A DNA stretch of 64,000 nt from Chryseobacterium cupriresistens (GCF_046614675.1 NZ_JBKKJT010000006.1:186001-250000); one strand, 5' to 3'. Shown: positions 52,903-61,542, counted from the stretch's first letter. Made by a program: numbers and translations. The notes: generated by a model from the letters alone, not told the origin.

Positions 52903-53716
52903 AATATAATTCCGTTTGTGTTAAAGTATTGATGTTATTTTCGTATTCTTTTATTAAATGATAATTGTTACTGATCGCCAGCTCCAAAAGCAGGTCCATC
53001 TGTTCCTTTTTTACTTGAGACGTAAGATAATCAAAATTACTTGATTCCAGGCCTAAAATATATTTTACAATCCTTGTATTGAACTGAAAACTTTCTTTAT
53101 TCATCACTTCTGCAACATGTTTTACATTTTTTACGGCATAGTAGTTGAAAAAGTTTTCAATTTTCGGGTCAAGGTCAAAATTCATCAGTTCTGCATAATA
53201 CAGGAACATAAAGTCAGCCTCCACGTTATATTCATTCAGGATTCTGTTGACAGTATATTCATGACTTCCCGTGATTTTGATATCGTCTATAAAAATACAA
53301 AGTTTTCCTCTCAAAAAGTCCTTATCGATATAATAAGTGTCATTGGCGATCAGATTTTTGCGGTCTTCAAAATTGAGATTCCCGTAATCTGTGATATAGG
53401 TATGATTACGATTGATTTTCGACAGAATACTTGACTTTTTTCCTTTTTGAAACAGATAAAAATCCAGGTGTTTTTTAAAGTAAAAACATAAAAAGTTGGA
53501 TGCAGTAGGAATCGCCATATAGGGGCTTGGAAGCACTACAATCTCTTTATCTGTATTTAAAAGCTCTTCATTTGCGGAAATAAATCCGTCGAATAATTCT
53601 CTTGCAAATTTTTCAGCATACGACTTATCGCCATACTTGAAATAACTGTATTCCGCAGGTGAGAACGTAAACTCATCTGCCGAATGAATGTGGTGTAAGC
53701 TGTATCTTTTATTCAT
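52892..53716 (-). CDS. Phosphoribosyltransferase-like Ter-cluster protein
   Basis: About 274 aa from the ATG at 53716, which avoids an overlap with the HAD gene. The PRPP loop is LCIFIDDIKITGSHEYT (Asp-Asp then TGSHE, about 150-160), preceded by VVLPSPYMAIPTASNFL, a PPi-loop-like stretch. PRTase-fold genes are a known accessory of Ter-type stress operons in comparative studies (Aravind and co-workers). Substrate and product are unknown; nucleotide-linked signalling or RNA modification has been proposed for such operons. Confidence 0.83.
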   Translation of the reverse strand: MNKRYSLHHIHSADEFTFSPAEYSYFKYGDKSYAEKFARELFDGFISANEELLNTDKEIVVLPSPYMAIPTASNFLCFYFKKHLDFYLFQKGKKSSILSKINRNHTYITDYGNLNFEDRKNLIANDTYYIDKDFLRGKLCIFIDDIKITGSHEYTVNRILNEYNVEADFMFLYYAELMNFDLDPKIENFFNYYAVKNVKHVAEVMNKESFQFNTRIVKYILGLESSNFDYLTSQVKKEQMDLLLELAISNNYHLIKEYENNINTLTQTELYYGY

Positions 53717-53723
53717 GTTTATT

Positions 53724-54392
53724 TTAGTGTTTAAGTAAATGGGCACTGAAGCCAAAGTTCTTTGCTCCCTGATAATCTGCCACCGGATTATCTCCGATAT
53801 GCAGGATCTGATTCATAGCCAAATTCTGATCTTTAATCTTATTCTTCACTTCCTGAAAAATAAGCGGATTCGGTTTGGAACAGTTGATTTCATCAGAATA
53901 GATATGGAAATCTATGTACTGATCCAGGTTTTCATGAATCAGGAATTTCCTCATTGTTTTTCCTTTGATAAATCCAGTGTTGCTTAGAATATTTATGGTC
54001 TTTCCCTGATTTTTAATATCCTCAAAAAAATCGTGAATATTTTCAAAAATCACCACCGGCTTGTATTCCAGAAACAATTCTTCACTCTTGTTGTAAAACT
54101 CATTGAGATTTTCTTTATTCAATTGTTTTACATCCACATCCAGCGAACCGAGAATCATCAGATAGATCTCAAAAGTATCGATATTACCACCTGTTACTTC
54201 ATTAATGGTATTGCAAAGATCATCATAATACTTTACGGTTTTCGCAACCTGTTCTATAGGCTTATCTACGTTAAAAAATGAGGAGAACAGCTCAACTCTT
54301 TTTGCTTTAAATTCAGGATGAGATTTGATTAAAGTGAGCCACAGGTCAAAGGAAAAATGACTGTGGTTATGGATGTCGATATCTGTTTTCAA
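53724..54392 (-). CDS. HAD superfamily hydrolase in the Ter cluster
   Basis: 222 aa. The first HAD motif is degenerate: SHFSFDLWLTLIKSHP has Asp-Leu-Trp-Leu-Thr, a D-x-x-x-T of the phosphatase type. Motif II is NILSNTGFIKGKTMRKF, the Lys is in EINCSKPNPLIF and motif IV is ILHIGDNPVADYQGAKNFG, here HIGDNPVADYQGA. All catalytic positions are thus present. It is the first gene of the Ter cluster and probably dephosphorylates a small molecule, perhaps produced by the PRTase next door (inference). Confidence 0.9.
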   Translation of the reverse strand: MKTDIDIHNHSHFSFDLWLTLIKSHPEFKAKRVELFSSFFNVDKPIEQVAKTVKYYDDLCNTINEVTGGNIDTFEIYLMILGSLDVDVKQLNKENLNEFYNKSEELFLEYKPVVIFENIHDFFEDIKNQGKTINILSNTGFIKGKTMRKFLIHENLDQYIDFHIYSDEINCSKPNPLIFQEVKNKIKDQNLAMNQILHIGDNPVADYQGAKNFGFSAHLLKH

Positions 54393-54617
54393 TAGGTTTT
54401 AAGTTAAAAGTTTTTATCTAGCTTCTTGAAAAAGATTTAAAATTTTTTAATCATCAAAAAGTGTTCACGATACTATTCTTCCCAAAGATAAAATATTTAT
54501 CATAAAAGCATTACGTTCAAGATCTGTTTTAAGATATTTTTATGAAAATCCAAGGTTTTGAAAGGTTCACAGAAGATGATTGATGAAGCGTTTAAAAAAA
54601 ATATTTTCAAAAATTCT

Positions 54618-54646
54618 TTGGAAATCAAAAAAAAATTATAATTTCG
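54618..54646 (+). promoter_or_regulatory. Promoter of the leader ORF-EF-G unit
   Basis: TTG (54618-54620), an 18-nt spacer and TAATTTCG (54639-54646), one mismatch from TAnnTTTG. It puts the transcript start near 54652, 15 nt before the leader ATG. The 225 bp to the left hold nothing else I recognise. Confidence 0.65.
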
Positions 54647-54666
54647 CAACCGATTAACAATCAACA

Positions 54667-54753
54667 ATGTCAACAAAAATGATAAATATTATAACGTTAA
54701 GCAATCCTGTCAGAGCTGTGTTCTTTGGCAGCACTGAATATTTATCTGAATAG
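54667..54753 (+). CDS. 28-codon leader peptide of the EF-G attenuator
   Basis: ATG at 54667 to TAG at 54751-54753. The peptide has the middle SNPVRAVFFGS. It begins about 15 nt after the predicted transcript start, ends 33 bp before an intrinsic terminator and precedes a translation factor gene by 250 bp. This is the layout of ribosome-stalling attenuators in front of ribosome-protection or rescue genes. A GGCAGCA inside the ORF (54727-54733) can pair with TGCTGCC just past the terminator (54816-54822). That it is translated and stalls is inference. Confidence 0.6.
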   Translation: MSTKMINIITLSNPVRAVFFGSTEYLSE

Positions 54754-54786
54754 TTCTATAGATCTTTTATACCCAAAAATATATTG

Positions 54787-54816
54787 AAGACCTGTCTATT
54801 CGGATAGGTCTTTTTT
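54787..54816 (+). terminator. Intrinsic terminator inside the EF-G leader
   Basis: AAGACCTGTC and GATAGGTCTT with one wobble pair around TATTCG, followed by TTTTTT. It stands between the leader ORF and the EF-G gene, so EF-G expression requires read-through. Confidence 0.85.
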
Positions 54817-55007
54817 GCTGCCCTATTTTCAGACTTTAACAAATCCAAAAACTTCTGTTGTTTGTTAAGATCTCTGAAATTTTCCTTTGATACGAAATAC
54901 GAAAAATGTTTTACCGGCTTTATAAGACCGGAGTGTATTTTGTGCTTATTTTTTTCAGAACCTTTTCCAAAAACAGATCTAAAAATCAACAATTTAAATT
55001 AAAAAAA

Positions 55008-57068
55008 ATGAAATACAACACACGAAATATAGGGATTATAGCACACGTAGATGCAGGAAAAACAACGTTATCAGAAAGACTTTTGTATTACACAGGACTT
55101 ATTCATAAAATCGGTAATGTAGATGATGGAAATACCACCATGGATAAAGACATCCAGGAAAGAAACAGAGGAATTACCATTTCATCGGCTGCAGTTTCCA
55201 CACAATGGAAAAAAGATAACAATGTTTATAATATCAACATTATTGATACGCCGGGACACATTGATTTTGCAGTAGAAGTAGAACGCTCTCTAAGAGTTCT
55301 GGACAGTGTAATCGCAGTTTTCTGTGCTTCATCAGGAGTTCAGCCACAGACTGAAAACGTTTGGTTCCAGGCTGAAAAACACGGCACATCCAAAATCTGT
55401 TTCATCAATAAAATGGACAGAATGGGTGCAGACTTCTTTGCTGTTCTTAATGAAATAAAAACCAAGCTGAATGCTGTTCCATTGGCCATTCAGATTCCGA
55501 TTGGAGCTGAAAACGATTTTGAAGGCGTTATTGATCTTATCAAAATGAAAGCCTTATACTGGACAGATGAAAATGGAGAAACCATTATGGAAAAGAAAAT
55601 TCCTGCTGCTTCTATGACAGAAGCCCATGAATACAGAGTTAAATTAATGGAAACTCTGGCAGAGAATGATGAGATGTTCTTTGAAGTTTTTATGGATACT
55701 GAACAGATTGCCACTGTTGAAATGATTTCAGAAGCTATACAAAGAGTCTGCAGATCCGGATCAGCTGTTCCTGTTTTATGTGGTTCAGCCTTTAAAAATA
55801 AGGGAATCCAGCCTCTTCTTGATGCTGTCGTAACTTATCTTCCGGCACCGGATCAGCTTGCTAACCTCCAGGGAAGAGATCCTCAAACGGAAGAAACGGT
55901 AACACTGGAAAGAAATGAGGAAGCTGCTTTTTCAGGACTTGTTTTCAAAGTGATGATTGATAAACATATGGGAAGACTGGCTATGCTTCGTGTCTATTCC
56001 GGAAAAATCAAATCCGGAGATACGATACTGAATGTAAGAACGGGTGAAAGCTTCAGGATTTCGAGAATTTTACAGATGCAGTCGGATAAAACATTATCAA
56101 TGGACGAAGCTAAAGCAGGAGATATTGTTGCTTTGACAGGAATAAAAGATGCCAAGACCGGTGATTCTCTATCTTCTCTAGAAAAGCCGATATTACTGGA
56201 AGCCATTACCATTCCGACTCCTGTGATCAGAGTTGCTATCGAGCCGAAAACCAATGGTGATGAGAAGTCTTTCGGTTTGGTATTGGCCAAAATACAGGAA
56301 GAAGATCCTTCTTTGGTGGTTGAAAGAGATCCGCAGACCGGAGAGACTTTATTGAGTGGATTGGGAGAACTTCATCTCGAAGTTACCCTAGAGAAAATCC
56401 GTCTGAATCATGGTATTGAAATCAATCAGGGGAAACCTAAAGTTTCTTATCGTGAGATCTTAACGGAAACTAAAGTTCACCGAGAAAAGTTTTCCAAACA
56501 AAACGGAGGAAGCGGCCAGTTCGCTGATATCACGTTTGAGATTGGCCCGGGAAATGACAATGGATTGGAATTTATCAATATGATCAAAGGTGGAGTTATT
56601 CCGACTGAATTTATTCCTTCTGTTGAAAAAGGATTCAGAGAAGCTATGGAGTATGGACCTTTGAACGGATATCCTCTGGAAAACATGAAGATCACCCTTC
56701 TTGACGGTTCCTTCCACGCTCAGGATTCTGCAGCATTCGATTTTGAGATTGCAGCACGAGAAGGATTCAAAGCTGCAGCAAAAGGATGTAGCCCTAAGCT
56801 GATGGAGCCTGTCATGCAGATAGAAATTCAAAGTATTGAGGAATATACAGGTGCTGTCACTGCGGATATCAACAGAAGAAGAGGAATTATTACTTCTATT
56901 GATGAAAAATCCGGAAGAAAGATTTTTGCAGCGGAAGTTCCGTTAGCTTCAACGTTCGGATACATTTCGGATCTGAGAACACTGACAAGCGGAAGAGCTT
57001 CCATCAGCATGAAATTATCACACTATGCTTTAGTGCCTGATTTTATCGCCAATACATTAATAACCTAA
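55008..57068 (+). CDS. Elongation factor G paralogue (stand-alone)
   Basis: 686 aa from the ATG at 55008, where the A-rich leader and EF-G homology begin; an upstream extension to 54906 has no EF-G homology. G1 is IIAHVDAGKTT (about 8-18), switch I has RNRGITIS, G3 is DTPGHIDF, G4 is NKMDR and G5 has CGSAFKNKG. Domains II-V are complete with SYREILTE, GSGQFADITFEI and a C-terminal YISDLRTLTSGRAS. The str-operon genes are not near, so this is likely a second EF-G of the kind seen in Bacteroidota, used in stress or in ribosome rescue. The attenuator in front suggests induction when translation is disturbed. Confidence 0.9.
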   Translation: MKYNTRNIGIIAHVDAGKTTLSERLLYYTGLIHKIGNVDDGNTTMDKDIQERNRGITISSAAVSTQWKKDNNVYNINIIDTPGHIDFAVEVERSLRVLDSVIAVFCASSGVQPQTENVWFQAEKHGTSKICFINKMDRMGADFFAVLNEIKTKLNAVPLAIQIPIGAENDFEGVIDLIKMKALYWTDENGETIMEKKIPAASMTEAHEYRVKLMETLAENDEMFFEVFMDTEQIATVEMISEAIQRVCRSGSAVPVLCGSAFKNKGIQPLLDAVVTYLPAPDQLANLQGRDPQTEETVTLERNEEAAFSGLVFKVMIDKHMGRLAMLRVYSGKIKSGDTILNVRTGESFRISRILQMQSDKTLSMDEAKAGDIVALTGIKDAKTGDSLSSLEKPILLEAITIPTPVIRVAIEPKTNGDEKSFGLVLAKIQEEDPSLVVERDPQTGETLLSGLGELHLEVTLEKIRLNHGIEINQGKPKVSYREILTETKVHREKFSKQNGGSGQFADITFEIGPGNDNGLEFINMIKGGVIPTEFIPSVEKGFREAMEYGPLNGYPLENMKITLLDGSFHAQDSAAFDFEIAAREGFKAAAKGCSPKLMEPVMQIEIQSIEEYTGAVTADINRRRGIITSIDEKSGRKIFAAEVPLASTFGYISDLRTLTSGRASISMKLSHYALVPDFIANTLIT

Positions 57069-57072
57069 ACAA

Positions 57073-57110
57073 GCAAGGACTGTAGATTTTTTTCTTACAG
57101 TCCTTGTCTT
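57073..57110 (+). terminator. Intrinsic terminator
   Basis: AAGGACTGTA (57075-57084) and TACAGTCCTT (57096-57105) around a T-rich loop, followed by GTCTT. It ends the EF-G transcript. Confidence 0.8.
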
Positions 57111-57213
57111 ATTTGTGAATGGTCAATTGTCAATTCGCTGCGCTTGTCAATTTTTTTTACTATAAAAATTCACCATTCACTTGCGAAGCAAAATTCATTC
57201 ATTGACTCCTTTC

Positions 57214-58752
57214 CTATTTTTCCGGCATCACCTTATAGGTAGGATCTTCCTGGATATTAACTTCCACTACTGCTTCTGCATTTTTTAATACTTTTCTGCA
57301 ATCTTCGCTGAGATGACGCAGATATACCGTTTTATTCTGCTGCTTATAACGTTTGGACAATTTGTCCAAAGCATCTATTGCACTCATATCTACAATACGG
57401 CTTTCTTTAAAATCAATAACCACCTGATCCGGGTCATTCACAGGATCAAATTTATCCGTAAACGCTGTTACCGAACCAAAAAATAAAGGCCCATATATTT
57501 CATAGTATTTTACCCCGTTTTCATCCACATGTTTTCTGGCTCTGATTCTTTTAGCATTATCCCAGGCAAAAACCAATGCTGAAATGATCACTCCAACCAA
57601 TACTGCTAAAGCAAGATTATGTAAAATCACAGTAATCAGCGCTACCGTAACGCCTACAAAAATGTCCGATTTCGGCATTTTATTCACAATCCTGATCGAA
57701 ACCCACTGGAAAGTGCTGATAGCAACCATCATCATCACTCCTACCAGAGCAGCCATAGGAATTTTCTCTATGACAGGTGCACCAACCAGAATAATTATCA
57801 AAATAAGCAGTGATGCTACAATTCCTGATAGTCTTGCTCTGGAGCCTGCATTAAGATTTACCAATGTCTGTGCTACCATTGCACATCCACCCATTCCACC
57901 AAAAAAGCCGTTGGTAATATTAGCCAATCCCTGAGCTACAGACTCTTTATTGGCACTACCTTTCGTATTCGTGATTTCATCTACCATGGATAATGTCAGA
58001 AGAGATTCAATAAGACCTACTCCGGCCATAATTAAAGCATATGGAAAAATAATCTGTAAAGTTTCCAGAGAAAAAGGGACCTTCGGAATATGAAAACCCG
58101 GAAGATTTCCACTGATATGAGCAATATCTGCAACCGTTTTTGTTGGAATATTAAATCCGAGAACTACTGCAAATAAGATGATAATAGCTACCAGAGAGGC
58201 AGGAACCACTTTTGTGATTTTTGGAAAAAAGTAAACGATAGCAATTGTAAGGGCAGTTAAGCCAGCCATGATGTATAGAGGCATTCCCTGCAGCCAACTT
58301 ACTCCTCCATTACTGTCTGTGATTTTGAACTGTTCAACCTGTGCCATGAAAATAATAATAGCCAATCCATTCAGAAATCCGTACATAACAGGTTGCGGAA
58401 TCAGTCTTACAAATTTTCCAAGTTTAAAGATTCCTACCATCATCTGAAAGATTCCGGCAAGTGCTACAGTAGCAAACAGATATTCTGTTCCATGAGAATG
58501 TATCAAAGCAATCAGTACAACGATGGTTGCTCCTGCTCCTCCGGAAACCATACCAGGACGTCCTCCTAAAACTGCGGTTACAAGTCCCATCATAAATGCA
58601 GCATACAGTCCTGTAAGCGGAGACAAACCAGCCAGAATAGCGAATGAAAGGGATTCAGGAATCATAGTCATTGCTACCGTAAAGCCAGCCAGCAGTTCGT
58701 TCTTATAGTTGATTTTCTTCGAAAAGTCGAATAAGCTTATAGTATTTTTCAT
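57214..58752 (-). CDS. SulP family inorganic anion transporter
   Basis: About 512 aa from the ATG at 58752. Eleven or so membrane helices with the SulP signature near the N-terminus (GFTVAMTMIPESLSFAILAGLSPLTGLYAAF, here MTMIPESLSFAILAGLSPL and GLYAAFMMGLVTA) are followed by a STAS domain (about 405-505, with DPDQVVIDFKESRIVDMSAIDAL, here VVIDFKESRIVDMSAIDAL). The Ser after RIVDM is the position phosphorylated in SpoIIAA-like STAS domains. It probably takes up sulfate, bicarbonate or a dicarboxylate; the substrate cannot be told. It is a single gene. Confidence 0.94.
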   Translation of the reverse strand: MKNTISLFDFSKKINYKNELLAGFTVAMTMIPESLSFAILAGLSPLTGLYAAFMMGLVTAVLGGRPGMVSGGAGATIVVLIALIHSHGTEYLFATVALAGIFQMMVGIFKLGKFVRLIPQPVMYGFLNGLAIIIFMAQVEQFKITDSNGGVSWLQGMPLYIMAGLTALTIAIVYFFPKITKVVPASLVAIIILFAVVLGFNIPTKTVADIAHISGNLPGFHIPKVPFSLETLQIIFPYALIMAGVGLIESLLTLSMVDEITNTKGSANKESVAQGLANITNGFFGGMGGCAMVAQTLVNLNAGSRARLSGIVASLLILIIILVGAPVIEKIPMAALVGVMMMVAISTFQWVSIRIVNKMPKSDIFVGVTVALITVILHNLALAVLVGVIISALVFAWDNAKRIRARKHVDENGVKYYEIYGPLFFGSVTAFTDKFDPVNDPDQVVIDFKESRIVDMSAIDALDKLSKRYKQQNKTVYLRHLSEDCRKVLKNAEAVVEVNIQEDPTYKVMPEK

Positions 58753-58779
58753 TGATATGCAAATGTATGGACTGTGCAA

Positions 58780-59371
58780 ATGGTATACAATTTTTTCTTT
58801 TTATGATTTTTCATGATTACGGTGATCGCTTTAAACAATTTACATATCGACTTTTATAATATGTTAATTTTACTTAAAATAAACAGATAAAGTATGATTT
58901 TTACATTTCTAACTGTTTTTACTTCTTATTTTTGTTTACATTTGAAAACGAATAAGCGATTATTTGGTACTAATTAAAAGATTCGATGCGCAAAAAGCTG
59001 TTTATCAACACATCAACAGCCCCAGCTCACAGAATTCTATAAAAACCTTAATAGGTTATATATTATTTTACACAAATGGCAGGAAGAGAGTTTGAAAGAG
59101 AAGAAGAAAAGACCCCATTGAAAATAAAGAATATATCCAAATTATATTAAGGTGATCCCTACCCGCCTGTTTTACAATATTTGGTAAGTTACAATGCGTT
59201 TCTAAGATAGAGTCTTACGAAAGGTGTTTTTTGATATTTTTCAATCATAATCCATTTTCTTCACCAATTTCAAGCTATCATCAGCTATTTAACACCTCAC
59301 AAAATAATACACATCACCTATTATTCGTTTTTTATATATAAGTTTAAACAAAAGAATAATATTCAGTAAAA
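58780..59371. other. Intergenic, one possible gene remnant
   Basis: No full gene. A 24-codon ORF at 59075-59149 (MAGREFEREEEKTPLKI...) looks coding in composition and may be the truncated start of a lost gene, perhaps an ABC-exporter N-terminus; low confidence. The rest is AT-rich spacer. Confidence 0.4.
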
Positions 59372-59797
59372 ATGTTATATAAAGAAATCCATATTGGGAA
59401 ATTTATTAAGGAGAGAGTTGATGAAAACGAAATAACAGTAGAGAGAATATGCAAATTTTTAGGCAAAGATGAGGAAACTGTTGAGATGATGTACGACAGC
59501 AGCTCAATGGATACTGATCTTCTTTTAAGATGGAGCAAATTACTGGAATATGATTTTTTCAGACTCTACAGTTCACATTTAATTTTATACGCACCGCCTT
59601 CTGCAATTAACAAAAACAGCCAAAAGTCTGAAAAGACGCCTTATTTCAGGAAAAATATTTACACTCAGGAAATCAAAGATTTTATTATGAAAAGGATTAT
59701 TTCCGGTGAAATGACCCAAAGCGAAGTTATCAAGGAATATTCAATTCCGAAAAGTACGCTTCACAGATGGCTTCAGAAGAGTGATAATGCCAACTGA
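59372..59797 (+). CDS. Helix-turn-helix protein, 141 aa (IS orfA-like)
   Basis: The N-terminal half (about 1-70, IGKFIKERVDENEITVERICKFLGK then LLLRWSKLLEYDFFRLYSSHLI) resembles a DNA-binding helical domain; the C-terminus has a homeodomain-like HTH with SGEMTQSEVIKEYSIPKSTLHRWLQKS (here MTQSEVIKEYSIPKSTLHRW). I recall near-identical proteins as multicopy genes in Chryseobacterium and Elizabethkingia, often labelled transposase. No DDE orfB or terminal inverted repeats are present here. A regulatory or domesticated role is possible. It is paired with the next ORF, 14 bp apart. Confidence 0.75.
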   Translation: MLYKEIHIGKFIKERVDENEITVERICKFLGKDEETVEMMYDSSSMDTDLLLRWSKLLEYDFFRLYSSHLILYAPPSAINKNSQKSEKTPYFRKNIYTQEIKDFIMKRIISGEMTQSEVIKEYSIPKSTLHRWLQKSDNAN

Positions 59798-59811
59798 TAA
59801 AGAAATAAAAC

Positions 59812-60150
59812 ATGCGCCCAAATTACAAAAGAATTTATCAGGATATGCTAAAGATGGAATATCCTGAAAAGCTAAAAGATCCGAAAATCAAAGAACTTCT
59901 TGAAAAGCTTCACACCAGTGATGATGTACTTAAGTTCAATGAAAAACTGTTCAAGCAGTCCAGAGAAAATCAGAAACTGAAAACCTATGACAGGCAGACG
60001 ATGTTAAAACTGCTTCAGTATCAGAAAAAACATGGCCACTCAACAAGCTATATGTCAAGGAAATATAAAATAAGCCGGACTACGCTTTCAAAATGGAAAG
60101 GAATGTTTGAAAAAGAGCTTGAAGATACAATGAAAAGTGCCGGTACATAA
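59812..60150 (+). CDS. Helix-turn-helix protein, 112 aa (partner of the previous gene)
   Basis: A basic protein with a C-terminal HTH (SYMSRKYKISRTTLSKWKG, about 80-98) of the same SxSTLxxW type as its neighbour, which suggests that the two arose by duplication or recognise similar DNA. The N-terminus is helical (PNYKRIYQDMLKMEYPEKL). It ends in a terminator hairpin shared with the RNA array coming from the opposite strand. Function unknown. Confidence 0.7.
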   Translation: MRPNYKRIYQDMLKMEYPEKLKDPKIKELLEKLHTSDDVLKFNEKLFKQSRENQKLKTYDRQTMLKLLQYQKKHGHSTSYMSRKYKISRTTLSKWKGMFEKELEDTMKSAGT

Positions 60151-60166
60151 TCTACCGGCATTTTTT
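60138..60166. terminator. Bidirectional terminator
   Basis: TGCCGGTA (60138-60145) and TACCGGCA (60153-60160) with TTTTTT on the plus side and CTTTTC on the minus side. It ends the HTH gene (+) and probably the RNA array (-). Confidence 0.8.
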
Positions 60167-60167
60167 A

Positions 60168-60296
60168 AAGGTAATAATAAGGAAAAAACCGGGCTGTCGT
60201 TTGCCGGAGTCGAACCGGATAACCTTGCCGGAGTAACCGGCTTCGCTATTCCTCCCGTCATTATAGTGCGATGTATTTTTTCCTGACGACACTTCA
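60168..60296 (-). ncRNA. Y RNA-like, array member 8 (divergent)
   Basis: Last RNA of the array. The shared two-part stem is present: outer GAAG/CUUU, 5' internal strand UGUCGUC, inner AGGAAAAAA/UUUUUUCCU (9 bp), 3' internal strand UAUUAUUACC. After the inner stem comes CAUCG (CUUCG in most others). The head is GC-rich and unlike the others: GCCGG-UUACU-CCGGC, then a T-arm-like CCGG-UUCGACU-CCGG; no D-arm follows. It ends next to the terminator hairpin at 60138-60166. Read as a Y RNA with a divergent head. Confidence 0.65.
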
Positions 60297-60425
60297 GATG
60301 GTCATATAAAGAAGCTGGAAGTGGAAAGAAGAAAGATGGCAAGCCTGAGATTCCTCCGGCTTTATAGAAAATTACGATACAAAGATCTTTCAACGTCCCA
60401 CTTCCGACTCCTCATATGATGAAAT

Positions 60426-60572
60426 CAAGGCAATAAGCGAAAAATGCAGTCGTGCTCTAACCAGCTGAGCTACTCTTCCTATATAAACTGTGTTTTTTGT
60501 TGTGGAAGAGACGGGACTCGAACCCGTGACCCCGTCGTGATGAGCGAAGTAACATTTTTCTACGGCACTTGT
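60426..60572 (-). ncRNA. Y RNA-like with permuted tRNA mimic, array member 7
   Basis: Stem: outer CAAG/CUUG, 5' internal UGCCGUA, inner GAAAAAUG/CAUUUUUC (8 bp), 3' internal GCUUAUUGC. Then UUACUUCG. The head is a tRNA in circular permutation: T-arm ACGGG-UUCGAGU-CCCGU, acceptor 3' strand CUCUUCC, a 24-nt loop, acceptor 5' strand GGAAGAG (7/7 pairs), and D-arm UAGCUCAGCUGGUUAGAGCA. An anticodon-stem pairing is not evident in this copy. It starts right behind the stop of the SMI1/KNR4-like gene, so it may be cut from that mRNA's 3' end. Confidence 0.85.
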
Positions 60573-60578
60573 TCGTTT

Positions 60579-61418
60579 TTATTTTTCTTCTTCAGCAATA
60601 TATGTTTTGACAATAGGATGAATGCTGGCATTCTCTGAATAATAATTTAAACCGAAACTCCTCCATCCACAAGACCAATAGAGAATCCTTTCTTTCAGGT
60701 AAGGAATATCTTTGGTTTCATCATACTTAAAATTTTCATCAAATATATACTTTACCTCATCAATAAGTTGCGGATAAAACATTTGGTCTTCTTCATCAAA
60801 GACCTCAATATGGATATTAAGATGGTTACCTATTTCATTTAATAAATAAGTTCTAAAATCCCAACCCATAACAATAATATCGGAAGATCCCATAGAAATA
60901 ATCGGTTTCCATTTAAGATTCTCATCACTTACAATATATCGGAGACCAGTTAATGGTAAAAGAGCTGGAACATGAGAAAACCATTCTTCAAAAACTTCTA
61001 TTCTCTTTTCCAAAGATGCAGATTTTATTCCCCATGAATTAAGCCACACCTGGCTCTTCTCATTCACATCGTGCTTCATCCAATTATAAGAACCTTTTAT
61101 TATTTCCTCAACTTCCTTTTCATCAGCAAGCCAATTATAAAAAAAATCACGTTCTTCAGTAATTAATTCTCCATCATATTCATATTCAACAATTTCTTTT
61201 TTATCAATCGCATGAAGAATCTTTAAAAATTCTTTATGCTCAGGAATAAAACTGATCTTATATTTTTTCTCAACCTGATCAATCTGTTCTTCAGAAAGCC
61301 CTTGCCATTTGGCTCCGTAAAATCCTTTAGGACAATTTTCATCATCCACAGACCACAGTTTTTCTGTGCGTTCTTTGACCCAGTATAAAAATTCAGTCAG
61401 ATTACTTGGTATATGCAT
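60579..61418 (-). CDS. SMI1/KNR4-like protein inside the RNA array
   Basis: 279 aa, cytoplasmic. The SMI1/KNR4 (SUKH) fold is suggested by WQGLSEEQIDQVEKKYKISFIPEHKEFLKIL (here LSEEQIDQVEKKY and FIPEHKEFLKIL, about 38-68) and LPLTGLRYIVSD near 160. SUKH proteins commonly act as immunity proteins of nuclease or deaminase toxins, or as scaffold proteins; no toxin is next to it here. Y RNA-like sequences lie 20 bp before its start (61439) and 7 bp after its stop (60572). This makes co-transcription with the array very likely and raises a possible link to RNA biology. Confidence 0.75.
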   Translation of the reverse strand: MHIPSNLTEFLYWVKERTEKLWSVDDENCPKGFYGAKWQGLSEEQIDQVEKKYKISFIPEHKEFLKILHAIDKKEIVEYEYDGELITEERDFFYNWLADEKEVEEIIKGSYNWMKHDVNEKSQVWLNSWGIKSASLEKRIEVFEEWFSHVPALLPLTGLRYIVSDENLKWKPIISMGSSDIIVMGWDFRTYLLNEIGNHLNIHIEVFDEEDQMFYPQLIDEVKYIFDENFKYDETKDIPYLKERILYWSCGWRSFGLNYYSENASIHPIVKTYIAEEEK

Positions 61419-61438
61419 GGTTATTCATTTTAAAATAA

Positions 61439-61541
61439 AAAAGAGGCAGGATTCGAAAAGACTTGTACAAGATCACTTTCATAACCTTCTGGAGTCGAAC
61501 CAAATTAAACCGAAGCAGGCCTTTTCTACGGCACTCTTTTA
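61439..61541 (-). ncRNA. Y RNA-like, GAAA-capped type, array member 6
   Basis: Stem: outer AAAGAG/CUCUUU (6 bp), 5' internal UGCCGUAG, inner AAAAG/CUUUU, 3' internal CGAAUCCUGC. CUUCG follows the 5' inner strand. The head has a T-arm-like UGG-UUCGACU-CCA and a stem GGUUAU-GAAA-GUGAUC in place of the closed acceptor; no D-arm. It closely resembles array member 4, and the two covary in the capped stem. It ends 20 bp before the SMI1-like start codon. Confidence 0.78.
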
Positions 61542-61542
61542 C

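Noticed and set aside
54906..55007. N-terminal extension of EF-G
   Set aside because: Without EF-G homology, basic/hydrophobic in an unnatural way; the A-rich leader before 55008 marks the real start.
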